DNA from: Parvularcula dongshanensis
GTDB lineage: Bacteria; Pseudomonadota; Alphaproteobacteria; Caulobacterales; Parvularculaceae
Assembly (NCBI RefSeq): GCF_014199615.1
Contig: NZ_JACHOB010000002.1
Location: 410,001 to 474,000, forward strand
Reading direction: 5' to 3'
DNA length: 64,000 nucleotides
This document shows, piece after piece, positions 1 to 8,395 of this stretch (position 1 is the first letter of the stretch; each line of letters begins with the position of its first letter). The position numbers were made by a program, and so were the translations under genes. The notes beneath the pieces are model-generated. The model had not been told where the DNA came from and ran no database searches. It saw only the letters and a program-made list of their open reading frames with translations.

Positions 1-104
1 CTCCTCCGTCGCTTCGCCTTCGGAAGGATGCGCCGGGAAGCGCGCCGCACGCAACGCTTGCGCGCAGTCCGCTCAGGCCGGGAAGCGCTCAGCCCAGGAA
101 GAGC

Positions 105-986
105 TCAGGCCTGGAAGGTCGTGCCGACCCGATCGCGCCGAACGAGCCTGTCGAAGACAGGGAAGGCGAAGAGCCCGAAGAGGTAGCCGCCGATATGCGC
201 CTCCCAGGCGACGTCGAGTCCGCCGCCGGCCAGGCCGCCGAGGCCGAGCGCCGTCAGAAGGTTGAGACCGATATAGACGAGGCTGGCCACGACGACCGGG
301 CGCGAACCCGGCCGCGCCAGCCTGCCCTCCGTCAGCCCGTAGGGCGCGAACGGCCGCAACGCGAAGCGCATCGCAGCCGCCATCAAGCCCGAGATCGCCC
401 CCGACGCGCCGATCAGCATGACCGGCGAGCCCATGTTGAAGAGCAGGAAGAAGAGCGCCCCCGCCACGCCGCAGGCCAGGAAGAAGGCGAGAAACAGGCC
501 TCTGTTCCATGCCCGCGCGCTCGAGCTCTCCGCCTCCACGCCCAGGCGGCGGGCGACGCCGGTGCCGAAGACGACGAAGCCGAGCGCATTGAGGAGCAGG
601 TGAGCGAGGTTGCCGTGAACGAAGAGATGGCCAACGAGCGGCAGGAGAAGGCCGATCCCCCCCTCCCCGCCGGTGATGCCCGACGTGAAACGCAGCGGGA
701 TGAAGGCGAGAACGAAGTCCGCGCGCCGGCCGAAGCCGGTCGGCAGGAAGCATATCAGAGAGACGACCACGATCACCGCGAGGAGCCCGCTGACCACGCC
801 CGGAACGATCAGCGCGGGCTCGCGCCCGCCGGAGGCCGCGCCCCGGGTCAGCCCGAGCCTGGCCTCGAGGCGGCGCCTGTTGTCGAAGGGGGATGCCGGC
901 ATCCCGTTCAGATAGGGCGTCCGGCCGGAATGCGCATCCCCACGCACGAGCCCGTCTTGGTACGCTTCCTTCAAGGGTTTGTTCAT
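105..986 (-). CDS. rhomboid family intramembrane serine protease
   Basis: The 293-residue polytopic membrane protein carries the rhomboid signature. The oxyanion/TM2 motif HxxxxHxxxN is at His124, His129 and Asn133. The nucleophile motif GASG has Ser195, and the catalytic His264 lies in AHIGGYLFG. Hydrophobic segments lie at about 57-82, 112-143, 163-185, 188-208 and 230-255. Family members cleave membrane proteins within the bilayer; the substrate here is unknown. I chose the ATG at 986 because the frame upstream runs into the divergent PilZ gene and has low-complexity, non-conserved sequence. The first 55 residues are a poorly conserved cytoplasmic tail. It is transcribed divergently from the PilZ gene with 46 bp between them. 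The 104 bases before the stop codon, at the window edge, show no recognisable gene. Confidence 0.88.
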   Translation of the reverse strand: MNKPLKEAYQDGLVRGDAHSGRTPYLNGMPASPFDNRRRLEARLGLTRGAASGGREPALIVPGVVSGLLAVIVVVSLICFLPTGFGRRADFVLAFIPLRFTSGITGGEGGIGLLLPLVGHLFVHGNLAHLLLNALGFVVFGTGVARRLGVEAESSSARAWNRGLFLAFFLACGVAGALFFLLFNMGSPVMLIGASGAISGLMAAAMRFALRPFAPYGLTEGRLARPGSRPVVVASLVYIGLNLLTALGLGGLAGGGLDVAWEAHIGGYLFGLFAFPVFDRLVRRDRVGTTFQA

Positions 987-1032
987 CCGGATCGGGCTAG
1001 GCCTTGCGGGCCGTAGGAGTCCGAAGGCCAGC

Positions 1033-1644
1033 ATGACCTTGCCAGCGTCGAGCGAGACCGAGACCTTTCCCGCTCCCGAGATGGCGAGCGAGCCGGCCGA
1101 ACACCGCCGGCACCGCCGGACGCTGCTCGGCGTCAAGGCGCGCTTCATGCTGCCCGACGGGCAGGAGGGCGAAGGCCGGATCGTCAACGTCTCCGCCGGC
1201 GGCGCCCGGATCGAGGCACGCACCGTCACCGCGGTCGGCGACACCATCGTTCTTTACGGCGAGAAGCTCGGACGCCTGACCGGCGAAGTCGTCCGCACCG
1301 ACAGGTTCGGCTTCGCCCTTCGGTTCACGCACAAGGCACCGCGGGCGAAACGCCTCGCGGATACCCTGACCTGGCTCGTCAACATGCCCGCCTCGGGCGC
1401 GGACAAGCGCCGTGCCCGCCGCTACCCGCAGGACAAGCCGGCCCGCATGGTCCTGCCCTGCGGGCGCGTGATCGGCTGCCGGATCCTCGACATCTCCACG
1501 ACCGGCGCCTCGGTGGGAACCGAAGAACGCCCGCCCAAGGGCAGCCGCGTCGTCATCGGGCGCATGGTGGCCGAGGTCGTCCGCCATCACGAAGAGGGCG
1601 TTGGCGTGATCTTTGCAGCGAAGGCTGGAACGAGCCGGAGCTGA
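1033..1644 (+). CDS. tandem PilZ-domain protein
   Basis: This 203-residue protein has two PilZ-like modules. The first has an Arg-rich stretch at residues 25-29 (HRRHRR) followed by NVSAGGARI at about 52-60. The second has RRARRY followed by LDISTTGASV. Both keep the RxxxR and (D/N)xSxxG elements that bind cyclic di-GMP in PilZ domains. No other output domain is visible, so it is probably a small effector or adaptor. The start is the ATG at 1033; a longer in-frame start at 979 would overlap the divergent rhomboid gene. It lies 8 bp upstream of the GYF_2 gene and is likely co-transcribed with it. Cyclic di-GMP binding is inferred from the motifs only. Confidence 0.85.
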   Translation: MTLPASSETETFPAPEMASEPAEHRRHRRTLLGVKARFMLPDGQEGEGRIVNVSAGGARIEARTVTAVGDTIVLYGEKLGRLTGEVVRTDRFGFALRFTHKAPRAKRLADTLTWLVNMPASGADKRRARRYPQDKPARMVLPCGRVIGCRILDISTTGASVGTEERPPKGSRVVIGRMVAEVVRHHEEGVGVIFAAKAGTSRS

Positions 1645-1652
1645 GAGAGACG

Positions 1653-2177
1653 ATGCTGGCAACGGACAATTGGTGCATCAAAGTCGCGCAACGCGTCTAC
1701 GGTCCTTACACCCAGGAACAGATGAGCGCCTTCGCCTCTGAAGGCCGGCTCTCGCCCTCCTCGCTCGTCGCGCCCGCCGGCGGGCGGACTTGGCGCGAAG
1801 CGCGCGCCTACCCCGCCCTCTCCGCCTTTCTCGAACGCGGACAGACGAAGCCGTTCGGCAAGTCGACCGAACGCAAGGGCGGCGTGCCGAGCGAAGGCGA
1901 GTTGTCGAACTTCGTCGTCGTCTTCGACGTCGCCTCGGGCGCCGCAGGCCGCCTCGCCCCGATCCTGAGCGAGCTCGGCACCGCGTTCCGCCTGACGGAC
2001 AACGTCTGGGCGCTAGCGACGACACAGTCGGTGACCGGCGTGAAGAATGCGCTCGTCACCCACCTCCAGGCGCGCGAGGCGGTCTTCGTCGTCGACTGCG
2101 TGCGTGGACGCACCGTTTGGCAGAACTTCGGCCCCGAGACGCACTCCAAGCTGACCCGATCCTGGATCAAGAGCTGA
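1653..2177 (+). CDS. GYF_2-domain protein with a SinR/Cas2-like C-terminal fold
   Basis: The protein has 174 residues. Residues 7-60 match the GYF_2 (DUF4339) pattern: a leading Trp, GPYTQEQM, EGRLSPSSLV and a Trp near residue 47. This module usually recognises proline-rich peptides or sits at the end of bacterial membrane proteins. Residues 86-162 read like the ferredoxin-like fold of SinR/VapD/Cas2 relatives. They start with a hydrophobic strand ending FVVVFDV and continue with TDNVWALATT, then VFVVDC and TVWQNFG. There is no signal peptide or membrane segment. The Asp in FDV could correspond to the conserved Asp of that fold, but catalytic activity cannot be claimed. A GAGAGA sequence just before the ATG is a plausible ribosome site. 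The N-terminal call is firmer than the C-terminal one. Confidence 0.7.
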   Translation: MLATDNWCIKVAQRVYGPYTQEQMSAFASEGRLSPSSLVAPAGGRTWREARAYPALSAFLERGQTKPFGKSTERKGGVPSEGELSNFVVVFDVASGAAGRLAPILSELGTAFRLTDNVWALATTQSVTGVKNALVTHLQAREAVFVVDCVRGRTVWQNFGPETHSKLTRSWIKS

Positions 2178-2235
2178 CAGGGCGCCCTGCCCGCGCCCCT
2201 TGGACGCGGACGCGGCGGACGTGTAGTCCCTTCTT

Positions 2236-2946
2236 GTGAGCCAAAGAGACCCGCTATCGAGCCCCGCCGAGGTCGGTGACGACGTTCCCCACGTCCTGGT
2301 CGTGGACGACGACGACGGCATCAGGCGCCTCCTCGCCCGCTACCTACGCACCAACGGCCTGATGGTCTCGGTCGCCCGCAACGCGGCCGAGGCCTCCAAG
2401 GTCATGGACGGGCTGACCTTCGACGCGCTCGTCCTCGACCTGATGATGCCGGGAGAGGACGGAATCTCCATGACCCGGCGCATACGCGCCGTCTCGGACG
2501 TGCCGATCCTGATCCTGACCGCGCGCGGCGACTCGAAAGATCGGATCGAAGGCCTCGAAGCGGGTGCCGACGACTACCTCGCCAAACCCTTCGAGCCGCG
2601 CGAGCTCCTCCTGCGGCTGCAGGGCCTCCTCTCCCGCCGGTCGCGGCCGGGCCGGGCCGAGGAGATCCGGTTCGGGCCCAACGTCTTCAACCCGCGCAAG
2701 GGAGAGCTGCGCCGGGACGGGGAGCCCGTGCGTCTGACCGGCGCCGAGCTGACCCTGCTCAGAACCCTGTCGGCGAAGCCGGGAGCGGCGATCGACAGGG
2801 CGGCGCTGGCCGAGAAGACCGGCGGCTTCGACCGTTCGGTCGACGTCCAGGTCACGAGGCTTCGGCGAAAGATCGAGGACGATCCGCGCGTGCCGACCTA
2901 CCTTCAGACCGTGCGGGGCATCGGCTACGCGCTGATCGTGGACTGA
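2236..2946 (+). CDS. OmpR-family response regulator
   Basis: This is a 236-residue DNA-binding response regulator. The receiver domain spans residues 18-130, with the acidic pocket in VVDDDD at about 22-27, the phospho-acceptor Asp68 in LVLDLMMPG and the Lys in LAKPFEP. A winged-helix Trans_reg_C domain occupies about 142-234 (RRDGEPVRLTGAELTLL, then VDVQVTRLRRKIEDDP and TVRGIGYAL). The only sensible start is GTG at 2236. The partner kinase begins 6 bp downstream, so the two form a classical two-component operon. The length and sequence resemble alphaproteobacterial OmpR/CenR-type regulators, but the exact orthologue cannot be fixed here. It would act in the cytoplasm as a transcription factor. 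Confidence 0.93.
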   Translation: MSQRDPLSSPAEVGDDVPHVLVVDDDDGIRRLLARYLRTNGLMVSVARNAAEASKVMDGLTFDALVLDLMMPGEDGISMTRRIRAVSDVPILILTARGDSKDRIEGLEAGADDYLAKPFEPRELLLRLQGLLSRRSRPGRAEEIRFGPNVFNPRKGELRRDGEPVRLTGAELTLLRTLSAKPGAAIDRAALAEKTGGFDRSVDVQVTRLRRKIEDDPRVPTYLQTVRGIGYALIVD

Positions 2947-2952
2947 CCGCCC

Positions 2953-4269
2953 ATGCGGCGGCCGCGCCTACGCACCTTCGCGCCGAAGAGCCTTTACGGG
3001 CGGACGATCCTGATCGTCGTGCTGCCGATCTTCCTGATGCAGGTCGTGGTCACGATCGTCTTCTTCGACCGGCACTGGGAGGAGGTCACCTCCCGCCTCG
3101 CCAAGGGAACGACAGGCGAGCTCGCCCTTCTCACCGAGCTCTGGGAAGAGGCCGACGACGCGGACGAGCGGGCGCAGATCGTGCTGCGCGCGCGCGAGCA
3201 GCTCGAGCTCGACATGGGCTTCGTGCGCGGGGAGGTCCTGCCGCCCGAGAACAACCGTGCGATCTTCGAGCCGTTCGACCAGCGCCTGAACCGGGAGCTG
3301 CGCCGCCACCTCAGCCACCCTTACGCCTACGATGCGGAGAGCGAAGCCGGCGTGATCACGGTCGGCATACAGCTGCCTGAAGGGGTCCTGACCTACCGCG
3401 TGCCGCGCAAGCGGGTGCTGGCGACGGACGGCCACCTCTTCGTTCTGTGGCTGGTCGGCGCCACGGTCCTCCTCGGCTACGCGGCGCTCGTCTTCCTTCG
3501 CAACCAGGTCCGCTCGATCACCCGTCTCGCAGAGGCGGCCGAGGCGTTCGGGCGGGGGCGGGACATTCCGGACTTCAAGCCGACGGGCGCGCGGGAAGTC
3601 CGCCAGGCGGGGACCGCCTTCCTCGCCATGCGGGCTCGTATCCGCCGCTACGTGCGCCAGCGGACCGAGATGCTGGCCGGGGTCAGCCACGACCTGCGCA
3701 CGCCGCTGACCCGAATGAAGCTGAACCTCGAGATGCTGCCGGACGGCGAGGAGGCGCGCGACCTTCGCACCGACGTCGCCGAGATGGAGCGAATGCTTCA
3801 AGACTACCTCACCTTCGCGAGCGGCGAGGCGGAGGCGGCGTTCGAGAGCGTCGACCTCGCGGCCCTCGCCGACGAGGTCTGCGCCGCGGCGGCGCGGGCG
3901 GGGCGGATCGTCACCATGTGGGTGCCGCCTCACCTCACGGTCGAGGCGAAGCCGACGGCGCTGCGCCGGGCGCTCGACAACCTCGTCGGCAACGCGCTGC
4001 GCCACGCGCGGACCGTGACCATCACGGTCGAGGCTGCGCCCGAGGAGGTTCTGATCCACGTCGACGACGACGGCCCAGGCATCCCTGCGGAGCGCCGGGC
4101 CGAAGCGGTTCGCGCCTTCAGCCGCTTGGAAGAGGCGCGGACGGGCGCGTCCGGCACCGGCCTCGGCCTCGCCATCGTGCGCGACCTCGCCCGTAGCCAT
4201 GGCGGCAAGCTGATCCTGAGCGAGGCACCGATCGGCGGCCTGCGCGCGACGATCAGTCTGCCGCGCTGA
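2953..4269 (+). CDS. EnvZ-type sensor histidine kinase
   Basis: The 438-residue membrane kinase has TM1 at about 16-38, a periplasmic sensor of about 120 residues, TM2 at about 160-182 and a HAMP linker at 183-236. The HisKA phospho-acceptor is His246 in GVSHDLRTPLTRMK. The ATP domain has an N box NLVGNALRHA, a G1 box DDDGPGIP and a G2 box GTGLGLAI. The layout and the DLRTPLTR H box are of the EnvZ/CenK class. It follows its regulator by 6 bp. Its 3' end overlaps the convergent bamB gene by 17 bp, which leaves no room for a conventional terminator between them. The signal sensed is unknown; envelope stress or osmolarity is typical of the class. Confidence 0.92.
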   Translation: MRRPRLRTFAPKSLYGRTILIVVLPIFLMQVVVTIVFFDRHWEEVTSRLAKGTTGELALLTELWEEADDADERAQIVLRAREQLELDMGFVRGEVLPPENNRAIFEPFDQRLNRELRRHLSHPYAYDAESEAGVITVGIQLPEGVLTYRVPRKRVLATDGHLFVLWLVGATVLLGYAALVFLRNQVRSITRLAEAAEAFGRGRDIPDFKPTGAREVRQAGTAFLAMRARIRRYVRQRTEMLAGVSHDLRTPLTRMKLNLEMLPDGEEARDLRTDVAEMERMLQDYLTFASGEAEAAFESVDLAALADEVCAAAARAGRIVTMWVPPHLTVEAKPTALRRALDNLVGNALRHARTVTITVEAAPEEVLIHVDDDGPGIPAERRAEAVRAFSRLEEARTGASGTGLGLAIVRDLARSHGGKLILSEAPIGGLRATISLPR

Positions 4270-5692
4270 CCCCTGCCTGCCGGTAGGCCGAGAGGCGCCC
4301 CTCCTCGTCGAGAAGGTAGAGCGTGCCGCCCGCCACGACCGGCGGCACCGTCGTCTCTTCGGCCTTGAACTCGGCGACCGTCGCCCCGTCGAGCGGCGAG
4401 GCCAGGAGGAGGCCGCCGCGCGAGGAGGCGAGGATCAGGTTCCCGCCCGCAAGGACCGGTCCCGACCAGCTGATCGGCTTCTTGCGCTTCTTCTCGTTCT
4501 CGTAGGCGGGCAGCTGGCGGACCCAGCGGACGCCCCCATCGTTGCGAGCGAGCGCGACGAGGTTCCCGCTCGTCGAGACCATGAACACGGTGTCGCCGGC
4601 GACCCAGGGCATGTTGAGCCCCCCGACCGGCTTCTCCCAGGCCGTCTGGCCGGTGCGCAGGTCGATCGCGCTGATCTGGTCGGAATGGCTGACCGCGAAG
4701 ACCGCGCCCCTGTCCACGACCGGGGCGCCGGCGATGTCGTTGAGGTCGGCGAGCGCGTTCATGCGCGAGGCGCGTCCCACCGTGGCGGACCAGAGGACGC
4801 GGCCGTTCTCGGCCTGGAGCGCGACGACCTCGCCCGAGCTGAAGGGCACGATCACCGTGTCGCCGTCGACGGCGGGACTGGCCGAAGACAAGAAGCGCGC
4901 GGTCTCCTCGAAGCTTTCATAGGTCCACACCGTCTCGCCCGTCGCCTGATCGAGCGCGACGATCTGGTTCGAGACGGTTACGGCGAAGACCCGTCCGTCC
5001 GCGACGGTGGGGGGATTCCGCACGGGGGCGGGAAGCTGCGCCTTCCAGAGGACTTCGCCCGTGTCCTGATCGAGCGCCGCGGCCGTCGCGAAGCCGGTGA
5101 CCATGAAGACGCGCCCGCCATCGAGCGCGACGCCGCCGCCGAAGCCGATCTCCTTAGGATCGTTGCCGCCCCAGAACTTCCAGAACTTCCCGCCCTCCTC
5201 CGACACGTCCGGCGTCAGCGCGGTGCGCCAGGCGACCTTCCCGGTCCCCGCGTCGAAGGCGGTGACCTGCGCCGCGTTGTCGACGGTGAAGACCCGTCCC
5301 CCGCCGACCACGGGCGGCGCGGTGAGGGGCGAGCGGTCCGTGCCGCCCGCGCCGATGTCCGCCCGCCAGGCGAGCGCGAAGCTCGACGGCGCGGCCAGGT
5401 GGTGCATGGTGTGGTCGGCCTCGCCGCCCGGCTGGGTCCATTCGGCGTTGGCGTAGGGCGGCGGCAGGACGATCGGCACGGCGATGTAGGCCGGGTCCGG
5501 CGTAAGCGCCTGGTCGGTCGCGAGGACGGCGATGCGCTCGTTCTCGGGGTCCTCGTCTATCTCGCTGGCGTCGCGGTTCCCGAAGAGGCCCGAGAGCGGA
5601 TTCGACGCGCAGGCCGTGAGCAGGAGGCACAGCGCCGCCACCTCTCCGCTTCTTCTACCCATCCGCATCCAGCCTCGTCGCCCCGTGCCCAT
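4253..5692 (-). CDS. bamB: outer-membrane assembly lipoprotein BamB (PQQ-type beta propeller)
   Basis: The protein has 479 residues. The N-terminus has a basic stretch, a hydrophobic core and the lipobox LLLTAC, so it should be lipidated at Cys and anchored to the outer membrane. The body contains repeated PQQ-like propeller blades (GRVFTVDNAAQVTAFDAGTGKVAW, in parts, then VALDQATGETVW and SAIDLRTGQTAWE). BamB scaffolds the BAM complex that inserts beta-barrel proteins. I chose the ATG at 5692 because AGAGGA lies 7 nt upstream; in-frame ATGs at 5668 and 5662 are alternatives. A small TPR protein precedes it by 77 bp. That gene pair, often followed by der, is common in alphaproteobacteria; der is not here, and the convergent kinase gene follows instead. 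Confidence 0.9.
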   Translation of the reverse strand: MGTGRRGWMRMGRRSGEVAALCLLLTACASNPLSGLFGNRDASEIDEDPENERIAVLATDQALTPDPAYIAVPIVLPPPYANAEWTQPGGEADHTMHHLAAPSSFALAWRADIGAGGTDRSPLTAPPVVGGGRVFTVDNAAQVTAFDAGTGKVAWRTALTPDVSEEGGKFWKFWGGNDPKEIGFGGGVALDGGRVFMVTGFATAAALDQDTGEVLWKAQLPAPVRNPPTVADGRVFAVTVSNQIVALDQATGETVWTYESFEETARFLSSASPAVDGDTVIVPFSSGEVVALQAENGRVLWSATVGRASRMNALADLNDIAGAPVVDRGAVFAVSHSDQISAIDLRTGQTAWEKPVGGLNMPWVAGDTVFMVSTSGNLVALARNDGGVRWVRQLPAYENEKKRKKPISWSGPVLAGGNLILASSRGGLLLASPLDGATVAEFKAEETTVPPVVAGGTLYLLDEEGRLSAYRQAGVSAAD

Positions 5693-5769
5693 TCCGTCGT
5701 CCTCTGGTCGCCCGGCGGCGCTTGTACCGACCGAGGCCGGTGCTGGCATCTGAGCGCTTGGTAAGCGTC

Positions 5770-6573
5770 TCACTCGGCGCCCTCGTTCTGGTCCGGCGCC
5801 GCCTCGGTCGTGGCCTCGCCTTGCGTAGCGGGCACCGGCGCCGGCCGCGCCCCCGGGATCGCGCCCGACTCGCGCAGCTGACGACCGAAGGTCTCGATGA
5901 AGTCCTCGGACTGGCTGCCCTGCGCCTCGAGCGGGACGCCCTGCGCCCCCGCATCGGCGAGCGCGGCGAGGAGGTTCGCCCTGTTGCGCAGACCGGCGGG
6001 GGTTTCGGGCGCAGCGGCGAGCGCCTCGAGGCTCGTCTCGGCGGAGGCGAAGTCGCCGCGCGCCATGGCCGACAGCGCCGTCACTTCACGGGCGAAGGGC
6101 AGGAGACGCTCGGTCGTCACGTTCGCGACGAGCGTGTCCGCGGCCGTGCCGCCGTCTTCGAGCGCGAGGTAGCCGGCGCGGACCCTGGCGAGGTCGGCAA
6201 GCGGCGGGGAGGCGAGCTCGTCGTCATAGACCTCGGCATAGGCGCCGAGCGCCGCCTGCCGGTCTCCCGACCGCGCCAGCGCGCCCGCCGCCGCCATCCG
6301 GGCGAGCGCCGCGTAGCCATCAGGCGCACGCGCGGCGACCTCGCGAAGCGCATCGGGCTCTCCGGCCTCTAGGGCGGCGGTGTAGGCGGATGCGGCCTCG
6401 GCCCGCGTCTCGTGCCGCCGTCCCTCGAGCACCTGGTGGACCCCGATCCCGATCAGCACCAGGATCGCGAGCCCGGCCAGGTAGGGTCCGTAGCGGCGCA
6501 GGGCCGCGAGTTGGCGGTCCTGTTGGAGGTCCTCGTCGACCTCGCGCAGGAAGACGTCGTCGTCGGTGGTCAT
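5770..6573 (-). CDS. membrane-anchored TPR protein of the YfgM/TPR_21 type
   Basis: The protein has 267 residues. A soluble N-terminus begins MTTDDDVFLREVDEDLQQDR, followed by one transmembrane segment at about 30-47 (GPYLAGLAILVLIGIGVHQV) and an alanine-rich TPR-like helical domain to about residue 205. The tail is low-complexity and rich in Pro, Ala, Thr and Glu. It belongs to the tetratricopeptide YfgM-like family, whose members sit in the inner membrane facing the periplasm and assist envelope protein biogenesis. Being immediately upstream of bamB on the same strand supports a shared envelope-assembly role and probably one transcript. Confidence 0.82.
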   Translation of the reverse strand: MTTDDDVFLREVDEDLQQDRQLAALRRYGPYLAGLAILVLIGIGVHQVLEGRRHETRAEAASAYTAALEAGEPDALREVAARAPDGYAALARMAAAGALARSGDRQAALGAYAEVYDDELASPPLADLARVRAGYLALEDGGTAADTLVANVTTERLLPFAREVTALSAMARGDFASAETSLEALAAAPETPAGLRNRANLLAALADAGAQGVPLEAQGSQSEDFIETFGRQLRESGAIPGARPAPVPATQGEATTEAAPDQNEGAE

Positions 6574-6681
6574 GCGCTGCCTGTCTTGCGTGAGCGGGGG
6601 GTGTAGCGACGCCAGGGCGAGGCGGCAACGCCGTGCAGCGTTCGGCCGAACCGAGAAAGCTCACGCGCTGTTTCTCGTTTG

Positions 6682-7563
6682 ATGCGCGTTACGGTCGTCC
6701 ACAACGAGAATGCCGGTGACGGCGAATCGTCCGGCGACGAGCTCGTGCGCCTCCTCGGCCGGCACGGCCACGAAGCGCGCCTGACGAGGCGCGAGGACAT
6801 GGACGACGCGCTCGACGCGAAGACCGACCTCGTCGCCGCGGTCGGCGGCGACGGCACCGTCGACGCCGTCGCGCGCCTGTTGGCGAAGACGGGCCTGCCC
6901 CTCGCCATCCTTCCGGCCGGCTCCGCCAACAACATCGCGCGCTGCCTGGGCGTCCCGCTCGATGTGGACGAGGCCGTGGCGAGCTGGCCCTGCTCGGCGG
7001 TGCGAACGCTCGACATGATCGAGGCGAAGAGCGCGGCGGGCCGCGTCCTGACGATCGAATCCGCCGGGCTCGGCGCGGTGACGGCGGGTCTCCGCGCGGC
7101 GCATGAAGAGGACCACGAGGGGGGCGAGGACAAGCTCGCCTTCGGCCGAAACCGTACGGCAGAGACGGTGCGCGAGGCGCCGCCGATCGGCAGCGTCGTC
7201 AGCCTCGACGGCGAAGTTCTGCCTGGTTGCCTATTGGCGATCGAGGTCTTGAACCTCACGGGCTGCGGCCCCCGCCTGACGCTGGCGCCGCGCGCCGATC
7301 CGGAGGACGGGCTCTTCGACGTGCTCCTCGTCCAGGACGATGAGCGGCGGGACCTCGCCGCTTGGCTGCGCGCGGGCCGGGGCGCGCCGCCGGGCCGGTC
7401 GCGCCGCGCCCGGACGATGACGATCCGGGGCCAGGGGGACCCGTTTCGCGTCGGCGACACCTTCTTGGAAACCGCCGGCGAGACGAGCTTGCGCGTGCTG
7501 ACAGGCGCGCTGCGCGTCCTCGTACCCGATGGCGGGGGACCTACTCATGACGAAGCCGACTGA
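6682..7563 (+). CDS. diacylglycerol/lipid kinase family protein
   Basis: The protein has 293 residues. The nucleotide-binding motif GGDGT is at 55-59, followed by LPAGSANNIARCLG at about 78-91, both hallmarks of the DAGK catalytic fold (YegS/DgkB/sphingosine-kinase-like). A C-terminal beta domain follows. The substrate cannot be deduced; related proteins phosphorylate diacylglycerol or other lipids at the membrane. The ATG at 6682 is preferred over a TTG one codon earlier. The 3' end overlaps the next gene by 17 bp, indicating translational coupling with the inositol-phosphatase-like protein. This pairing could reflect phospholipid turnover, but that is inference. Confidence 0.83.
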   Translation: MRVTVVHNENAGDGESSGDELVRLLGRHGHEARLTRREDMDDALDAKTDLVAAVGGDGTVDAVARLLAKTGLPLAILPAGSANNIARCLGVPLDVDEAVASWPCSAVRTLDMIEAKSAAGRVLTIESAGLGAVTAGLRAAHEEDHEGGEDKLAFGRNRTAETVREAPPIGSVVSLDGEVLPGCLLAIEVLNLTGCGPRLTLAPRADPEDGLFDVLLVQDDERRDLAAWLRAGRGAPPGRSRRARTMTIRGQGDPFRVGDTFLETAGETSLRVLTGALRVLVPDGGGPTHDEAD

Positions 7564-8368
7564 AGACGACCTCGCCCGCATCGAGGCGGCCGCCGCCGAC
7601 CTCGCAAGGCTTGCGGGCGCCGAGGCGCAGGCCGCCTTCGGCCGCGTGGTGCGGGTGGCGTACAAGGACGAAGACCCCGTCGCGGCCGGGTTCAAGGATC
7701 CCGTTTCGGAGGTGGACCAGGACGTGGAGCGGCTCGTGCGGGCCCGGCTCGCCGAGGACTTCCCGGAGCACGACGTCATCGGCGAGGAGATGGACGAGCG
7801 CCCCGGGCGCGGGCACGACTTCGTCTGGGCGATCGATCCGATCGACGGGACGACGAACTTCGTCAACGCCTTCCCGATGTTCTCGAGCACGATCGGCGTG
7901 CTTCATCGCGGCGAGCCGGTCGCGGGCGCGGTGTGGTGCTCGACGAGCCACGCGCTGCGGCCCGGCGTCTACTCCGCGCACAGGGGCGGGCGCCTGCGCT
8001 TCGACGGCGAGCCCTACGCGCCGCCGAAGAACCCCGGCGTGAAGCGTCGCCTGATCGGCGCGCCGGACGCGCTGTTCGGCCGCGAAGGCCTGCCCGGCGA
8101 CCTGCGCAAGACGGGCTCGGCCGCGATCGAGTGCGCCTTCGTCGCCGCTGGCCTCCTCTCCGCCGCGCGCTTCCAGCCCTTGAACCTCTGGGACGTGGCG
8201 GGCGGGGTCTGCCTCGCGCAGGCGGCGGGGATCGAGGTGCGCGCCGATACCGGTCAGGGAATGGCGCCCTTCGAGCGGTTCGAGCCGATGGCGCGCGGCG
8301 GCGCGGCGCCGGACCTTCGCTTCTGGCGCGGCGGGCTGATCCTGGGGCCGCCGGGCGGACTGGCCTGA
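7547..8368 (+). CDS. inositol monophosphatase family protein
   Basis: The protein has 273 residues with the Mg-dependent phosphatase signature. Metal ligands are in VIGEEMD (Glu80/81), in the signature AIDPIDGTTNF (Asp97, Asp100) and in NLWDVAGG (Asp216). The family includes inositol-1-phosphatase, CysQ, histidinol-phosphatase and fructose bisphosphatase variants, so the substrate is uncertain. The start at ATG 7547 follows a GGGGGA ribosome site inside the end of the lipid kinase gene; the 17-bp overlap implies coupling. A longer in-frame start at 7529 is less likely. Confidence 0.85.
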   Translation: MTKPTEDDLARIEAAAADLARLAGAEAQAAFGRVVRVAYKDEDPVAAGFKDPVSEVDQDVERLVRARLAEDFPEHDVIGEEMDERPGRGHDFVWAIDPIDGTTNFVNAFPMFSSTIGVLHRGEPVAGAVWCSTSHALRPGVYSAHRGGRLRFDGEPYAPPKNPGVKRRLIGAPDALFGREGLPGDLRKTGSAAIECAFVAAGLLSAARFQPLNLWDVAGGVCLAQAAGIEVRADTGQGMAPFERFEPMARGGAAPDLRFWRGGLILGPPGGLA

Positions 8369-8395
8369 GCCCTCGCGCCTCGCTACGCCCGCCTT

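Noticed and set aside
1-104. Partial gene at the left edge
   Set aside because: No frame on either strand gives a recognisable protein end in these 104 bases.
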